Source: Trebonia sp963777905 (GTDB lineage Bacteria; Actinomycetota; Actinomycetes; Streptosporangiales; Streptosporangiaceae). Taken from it: 64,000 bases of DNA. The notes under the pieces were generated by a model, which worked only from the letters and a program-made list of their open reading frames with translations, searched no databases and was not told where the DNA came from. The position numbers and the translations under genes are program-made. The stretch is from positions 124,001 to 188,000 of the forward strand of contig CAVZSM010000010.1 of assembly GCA_963777905.1 (NCBI GenBank), in the 5' to 3' direction. Shown here piece after piece: positions 60,212 through 64,000 of this stretch (its first letter is position 1; each line of letters starts with the position of its first letter).

Positions 60212-61788
60212 AGGGCGCTGACCGGAATCGTCCCCGCTACCGTCGTGCCCCGCCGCGGCGCCGACTTCACCTGCAGGCTGCCCCCGAGCGCGCCCAGCCG
60301 GTCGGTCATGTTGAGGAACCCGGCGCCCGGCCCGCGCGTCCGGGAGTCGAATCCCTTCCCGTCGTCGGTGACCTGGAAGGTCAGCGTCCCGGCGTCCTCC
60401 CGCACGCGCAGCGCGAGCGTGGCGTGCCGCCCGGCGTGCTTGCAGGCGTTCTGGATCGCCTCAAGGCAGCAGAAGTAAACGGTGGCCTCCACCTCGGCCG
60501 GGTACCTGCGGAGCTGGGCGACGTCCACCGTGGCGGGCAGTGTCGACCAGCGTGCCACCGTCGACAGGGCGGTCGGCAGCCCGTTTTCCGCCAGCAGCGG
60601 GGGATAGATGCCGTGCGCGAGGTCGCGCAGCTCCCGGGTCGCGTCGTTGACCTGGCAGCGAGCCTCCTCGAGGAGCTCCTTCCCCAGGGCCGGGTCTTCT
60701 TCGCCCAGGTCGGAGACCATGCTCAGCTTGATGGCCAGCGCGGTGAGGTGCTGCTGCGCGCCGTCGTGCAGGTTGCGCTCGATGCGGCGGCGCTCGGAGT
60801 CGGCCGCGGCCACCACGCGGGCGCGCGAGGCCTTGAGCTCGGCGGCCTGGCGCTGCAGCCCGTCGAGGGACTTCTGCAGCGCGGAGTCGAGCTGCTCGTT
60901 GTGGACGGCGAGCTCGGCGCGCTGGGCCTCGATGAGGCGGCGCTGCAGGAAATGGGTGCGATAGCCGCGTTCGATCGTGTACCCGGCGACCATGCCGATG
61001 ATGACCGATGACAGGAAGAAGAAGTTATTGGAGACCAGGACCTGCGTCGGCGTGTGCTTCACCCACACGGCTACCAGCTCATAGCCGATGATCATGACCA
61101 GGCACGCCTGGGTGGCGCAGGCGAACCGCAGCTGCAGCATGGTGTACGCCCACGGGATCACCAGCAGGAGGCCGGCGTAATAGCGGTAGCCCACAGTCGG
61201 CGGGGCGATGGCGATCATCGCCACGATGCCCAGTCCGGTCCAGATCGCCATGCCGGTCAGGACAGGCTGCATGACGGGCCTGAACCATCGCGTGAACGTG
61301 AGCCGCAGGACGACCAGCGCGACGGGGCAGAAGAACGCGTACCGGATCAGCCATATCCACTTGGCCGCGCTGGGGACGATGTACAAGTCAAGAATCCCGA
61401 AGAGCGCGTAGAGCACGATCGCCAGGACCAGCGCGAGGCGGGCGAACGGCAGCGAGCGCTCGACGTGGTACTCGACGAAGCCCGGCTCGAGATCGCCGCC
61501 GAACCGCAGGCGCCGGGTCACGGGAAAGACCGCGCTCAGGCCGGCCGGTTTCTGTGCCGTCCCGTCCTCAGCGGGAGGGGCCAGCGGCAGGACGAGGCGG
61601 CGTAGCCGGCGACGCGGGTTCCGGTGCCGGACGAAGGCAGCCAGGAAGGCGGCACGGCCGCCCCCGCTGTCCGCTGATGGGCGCCGGGTGCCGTCAGCGA
61701 GCCCGCTCTCGAGACCTAGGTCCGCGGATCCGGGCATGCCATCCGCTGCGGTTCGCTCACTGCGCCCACGCCGCGTGCTGTGCGGCAA
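60205..61788 (-). CDS. Orphan sensor histidine kinase (HisKA_3)
   Basis: Membrane kinase of up to 527 residues. A polar N-terminus (1-110) leads to six helices (about 112-285, for example ALVLAIVLYALFGILDLYIV), a coiled coil, and the HisKA_3 box AAADSERRRIERNLHDGAQQHLTAL with His341. HATPase boxes are CLEAIQNACKHA, DDGKGFD and GAGFLNMTDRLGALGG. Met 18 (MPGSADLG) is another possible start. No response regulator is adjacent, so the partner must be elsewhere. Confidence 0.88.
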   Translation of the reverse strand: MPHSTRRGRSERTAADGMPGSADLGLESGLADGTRRPSADSGGGRAAFLAAFVRHRNPRRRLRRLVLPLAPPAEDGTAQKPAGLSAVFPVTRRLRFGGDLEPGFVEYHVERSLPFARLALVLAIVLYALFGILDLYIVPSAAKWIWLIRYAFFCPVALVVLRLTFTRWFRPVMQPVLTGMAIWTGLGIVAMIAIAPPTVGYRYYAGLLLVIPWAYTMLQLRFACATQACLVMIIGYELVAVWVKHTPTQVLVSNNFFFLSSVIIGMVAGYTIERGYRTHFLQRRLIEAQRAELAVHNEQLDSALQKSLDGLQRQAAELKASRARVVAAADSERRRIERNLHDGAQQHLTALAIKLSMVSDLGEEDPALGKELLEEARCQVNDATRELRDLAHGIYPPLLAENGLPTALSTVARWSTLPATVDVAQLRRYPAEVEATVYFCCLEAIQNACKHAGRHATLALRVREDAGTLTFQVTDDGKGFDSRTRGPGAGFLNMTDRLGALGGSLQVKSAPRRGTTVAGTIPVSALR

Positions 61789-61930
61789 TAAGGCCTGAGG
61801 CTAGTCATGGTTGCCTTCCGCTCCCCCGAACGTTTACCCGAATAGTCCCCTTTGCGGCAGGAATCTGGTACTGGTGATCGGCCCTAGCCGCGAAAACTAG
61901 GGTGGTTGACCAATGGTGACCTGCAGCGGC

Positions 61931-62569
61931 TCAGCCCGCAAGACCGCGAAGCGCGAGCCTTTCCGCCAGCTCGGCGGCCGGAATCCCGAAAGTCCTGTTG
62001 ATCCGCGGCCCCTCCGGGGTCATGTCGAAGACGGCGAGGTCGGTGTACACGCGGGACACGCAGCCGGCTCCGGTGAGCGGATAGGTGCAGCGCGGCACCA
62101 GCTTGGCCGCCCCGCCCCGGGTGAACAGCGACATCATGACGAACACGCTCTTGGCGCCGATGGCCAGGTCCATGGCGCCCCCGACGGCGGGGATGTCGTC
62201 CGCGGCGCCGGTATGCCAGTTGGCCAGGTCGCCGCCGGCCGACACCTGGTAGGCCCCGAGCACGCAGAAGTCCAGATGCCCGCCCCGCATCATCGCGAAC
62301 GAGCTGGCGTGATCGAAGTACGCCGCGCCTGGCAGCTCGGTGACCGGGATCTTGCCCGCGTTGATCAGGTCCGGGTCCACGTCCGCGCCGGCCGCCGAGG
62401 GCCCCATGCCGAGCATGCCGTTCTCCGTGTGCAGCACGACGCCGGCCTCGGGCGGCAGGTGGTCGGCGACCTTGGTGGGGTGGCCGATGCCGAGGTTGAC
62501 GAACGAGCCGGGCGGGATGTCCCTCGCGATCACCGCGGCGAGCTGGTCCATCGTCAGCGGCCCGGTCAT
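61931..62569 (-). CDS. 3-oxoacid CoA-transferase, subunit B
   Basis: Beta subunit of 212 residues. The catalytic Glu lies in VLHTENGMLGMGP. The N-terminal DIPPGSFVNLGIGHPTKV and AYFDHASSFAMMRGGHLDFCVLGAYQVS are typical of ScoB/AtoA/PcaJ. The ATG at 62569 overlaps the stop of subunit A (ATGA), which fixes the start; longer frames are shadows. With subunit A it moves CoA from succinyl-CoA or acetyl-CoA to a 3-oxoacid. No other degradation gene is near. Confidence 0.93.
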   Translation of the reverse strand: MTGPLTMDQLAAVIARDIPPGSFVNLGIGHPTKVADHLPPEAGVVLHTENGMLGMGPSAAGADVDPDLINAGKIPVTELPGAAYFDHASSFAMMRGGHLDFCVLGAYQVSAGGDLANWHTGAADDIPAVGGAMDLAIGAKSVFVMMSLFTRGGAAKLVPRCTYPLTGAGCVSRVYTDLAVFDMTPEGPRINRTFGIPAAELAERLALRGLAG

Positions 62570-63243
62570 CGCGCACCCCCCTCGACCCGGACCACCCGGT
62601 CCACGTAGATGCGCGGCGTCACCACCGCCTCGGGGTCCAGCGAACCCGCCGGAACGACGTCGGTGACCTGCGCGATCACGGTGCGGGCGGCCGTGGCCAT
62701 CACCGGCCCGAAGTTGCGCGCCGTCTTGCGGTACACCAGGTTTCCCAGCTCGTCGGCGCGCCAGGCCGAGATCAGCGCGACGTCGCCGTGGATGGGGTAC
62801 TCGAGCAGGTAGGTGCGCCCGTCGATCACCCGCGTCTCCTTGCCTTCGGCGAGCGGCGTGCCCACCGCGGTCGGACAGTAGAAGGCCCCGATGCCGGCCC
62901 CCGCCGCCCGCATGCGCTCCGCGAGATTGCCCTGCGGGACCAGCTCCAGCTCGATCTTGCCGGCCCGGTAGAGCTCGTCGAAGACGTAGGAGTCCGATTG
63001 CCGCGGAAAGGAGCAGATGACCTTGCGCACCCGGCCTGCCCGCAGCAGCGCGGCCAGGCCCGTGTCGCCGTTGCCCGCGTTGTTGCACACGATCGTCAGG
63101 TCCCCGGCGCCCTGCTCGATGAGGGCGTCGATGAGCTCGGACGGCATGCCGGCCAGGCCGAATCCGCCGACCAGCACGGTAGCGCCGTCCGGGGTATCTG
63201 CCACCGCGTCGAGTGCGGAGGCCGGGAACTGCGTCCTGCTCAC
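62566..63243 (-). CDS. 3-oxoacid CoA-transferase, subunit A
   Basis: Alpha subunit of 225 residues. GATVLVGGFGLAGMPSELIDALIEQG is the family signature 1 and CNNAGNGDTGLAALLRAGRVRKVICSF follows. The C-terminus KTARNFGPVMATAARTVIAQV (in parts) matches AtoD/PcaI/ScoA. It is coupled to subunit B by a 4-nt overlap. The FHA protein gene ends 8 bp upstream in the same direction, so one transcript may carry all three. Confidence 0.93.
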   Translation of the reverse strand: MSRTQFPASALDAVADTPDGATVLVGGFGLAGMPSELIDALIEQGAGDLTIVCNNAGNGDTGLAALLRAGRVRKVICSFPRQSDSYVFDELYRAGKIELELVPQGNLAERMRAAGAGIGAFYCPTAVGTPLAEGKETRVIDGRTYLLEYPIHGDVALISAWRADELGNLVYRKTARNFGPVMATAARTVIAQVTDVVPAGSLDPEAVVTPRIYVDRVVRVEGGAR

Positions 63244-63251
63244 CAGCGCAC

Positions 63252-63695
63252 TCAGGCCGACACCACGGTCATGACCGTGTGGCCGATCGTGATCTTGTCA
63301 CGCTTCTTCAGCAACTGGTAGGAAAGGACGCGGCGCCCGTTGAGCGATGTGCCGTTCCTGGAGCCGAGGTCTTCTATGTACCACAGGCCGCGAACGGTCT
63401 GGAAACGCGCGTGCTGCCCGGAAGCGAAGTCGTCGTCGATGGCGAGGCTGCCTTCCCGGCCGACGGTGAAGTCCGTACCGAAGGTATGGCGCTGGTCTCC
63501 GATCTGGAGGACCAGCGGCTTGCCGTGTGACTCGGCGATGGTGCTGCCGGCTTGCCCGGCGACGGCGGACACGGCAGCCTGCCAAGCCTTCTGCTCTTGC
63601 TTGCTGAGCTCTTCCCACTCTGGGAGAGAGCCGGGAAGGGCGGCGCGGTGCGCGTCGTAGGCCGCCTGCGCGAGGCGTTCGATGAGGGAGGCCAC
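63252..63695 (-). CDS. FHA domain protein
   Basis: Phospho-threonine-binding protein of 147 residues. An N-terminal helical part (LIERLAQAAYDAHRAALPG) is followed by the FHA fold: FTVGREGSLAIDD, the SGQHARF site with conserved Ser and His, and SRNGTSLNGRRV. The C-terminus MTVVSA ends the sandwich. The gene lies 46 bp after a Ser/Thr kinase fragment in the same direction. The FHA protein is thus a natural partner or substrate of that kinase. Confidence 0.93.
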   Translation of the reverse strand: MASLIERLAQAAYDAHRAALPGSLPEWEELSKQEQKAWQAAVSAVAGQAGSTIAESHGKPLVLQIGDQRHTFGTDFTVGREGSLAIDDDFASGQHARFQTVRGLWYIEDLGSRNGTSLNGRRVLSYQLLKKRDKITIGHTVMTVVSA

Positions 63696-63741
63696 CTATT
63701 GATAGTGGGCCGCGGTCCCCGGCACACGCAAGCCGATCGGT

Positions 63742-64000
63742 TCAAAGGTGAACGCGGATATCACGCAAGGCGAGCTGCATTTCGGCGGCCGTGGCGAAAC
63801 GGTCACGACTGGCCGGAGCGCATGCCTTTATGAGGAATTCCGCGAGATCAGGCCCGAGGTCCTGGCGAATCGTTCTCGGGTCGGTTACGGGCCCGTCAAT
63901 CACGGGCAGCGCATTCGGGTACGGGTGGCAGCCGTTGCAGAGCAGCTGGTAAAGCAGCACGCCGACGGCGAACAGGTCCGTGGAAGCGTCCCAGCTGGTG
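63742..64000 (-). CDS. Ser/Thr protein kinase (C-terminal fragment)
   Basis: Only the C-terminal end is inside the window; the gene continues past the right edge. The segment WDASTDLFAVGVLLYQLLCNG is kinase subdomain IX with the conserved Asp and Gly. RDRFATAAEMQLALRDIR resembles the subdomain XI Arg region of Hanks-type (Pkn) kinases. The fragment ends right after the kinase fold, so no extracellular sensor domain follows at this end. Autophosphorylated sites could recruit the neighbouring FHA protein. Confidence 0.85.
   Translation of the reverse strand, partial: TSWDASTDLFAVGVLLYQLLCNGCHPYPNALPVIDGPVTDPRTIRQDLGPDLAEFLIKACAPASRDRFATAAEMQLALRDIRVHL

Noticed and set aside
1..64000. tRNA, rRNA, tmRNA or insertion sequences
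   Set aside because: No cloverleaf-like arms with a CCA end, rRNA core or transposase motif could be recognised by eye; a covariance-model scan would be decisive.

Overview
The window is very GC-rich with dense genes, GTG starts and many 4-nt gene overlaps. The order hrdB-type sigma factor, small CxxC protein, parE, parC matches the conserved Streptomyces-like arrangement. SpoIIE-type phosphatase, FHA/Ser-Thr kinase, DUF222-HNH and luciferase-like monooxygenase families also point to a filamentous or related high-GC actinobacterium. I cannot name the genus. No rRNA, tRNA, CRISPR array, prophage or intact transposon was seen.

Layout. 1-8.2 kb: a PadR-controlled FtsX-type ABC exporter, a tandemly duplicated 350-bp non-coding unit, a secreted lipase, an ABC-2 exporter operon with a LolA-like membrane protein, and an FkbM methyltransferase. 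8.5-17.2 kb: MurJ-type flippase, GNAT, a membrane-anchored double AAA+ ATPase, and a fused hydantoinase/oxoprolinase split by a +1 frameshift. 17.5-28.8 kb: a conserved hypothetical, a PAS-GAF-PP2C phosphatase with a coupled leader peptide, the principal sigma factor, a DUF7455-like small protein, and topoisomerase IV (parE, parC). 28.9-29.3 kb: three palindromic units with changing but paired arms. 29.3-43.9 kb: mixed metabolic and regulatory genes (SDR, PfkB kinase, YjbQ, XRE-PBP regulator, lipoprotein, two-component pair, tiny zinc-finger-like protein, PEBP, beta-propeller protein, NDH-2-like dehydrogenase, SCO1-like lipoprotein, methyltransferase, esterase). 44-51.8 kb: accessory-looking stretch with a decayed DUF222-HNH gene behind a LexA-like box, two GNATs, an MFS/MarR pair with a 38-bp palindrome, DUF202 pair, cupin, a MazG-like protein lacking its usual acidic motif, and an 835-bp palindrome-rich non-coding block. 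51.8-64 kb: three luciferase-like monooxygenases in one operon, NUDIX, LURP-one-like, an E1alpha-E1beta-lipoyl-VOC-DUF1801 operon with no E2/E3, an orphan histidine kinase, a CoA-transferase pair, an FHA protein and the end of a Ser/Thr kinase.

Working together. Housekeeping functions (sigma factor, topoisomerase IV, flippase) sit among small self-contained operons, most with their own regulator. The most unusual content is non-coding: the duplicated RNA-like unit at 2.7-3.4 kb, the three paired-arm palindromes after parC, and the repeated 20-nt palindromes at 51.1-51.7 kb. Eight genes have a -10-like hexamer 6-7 nt before the start codon, which suggests leaderless mRNAs.
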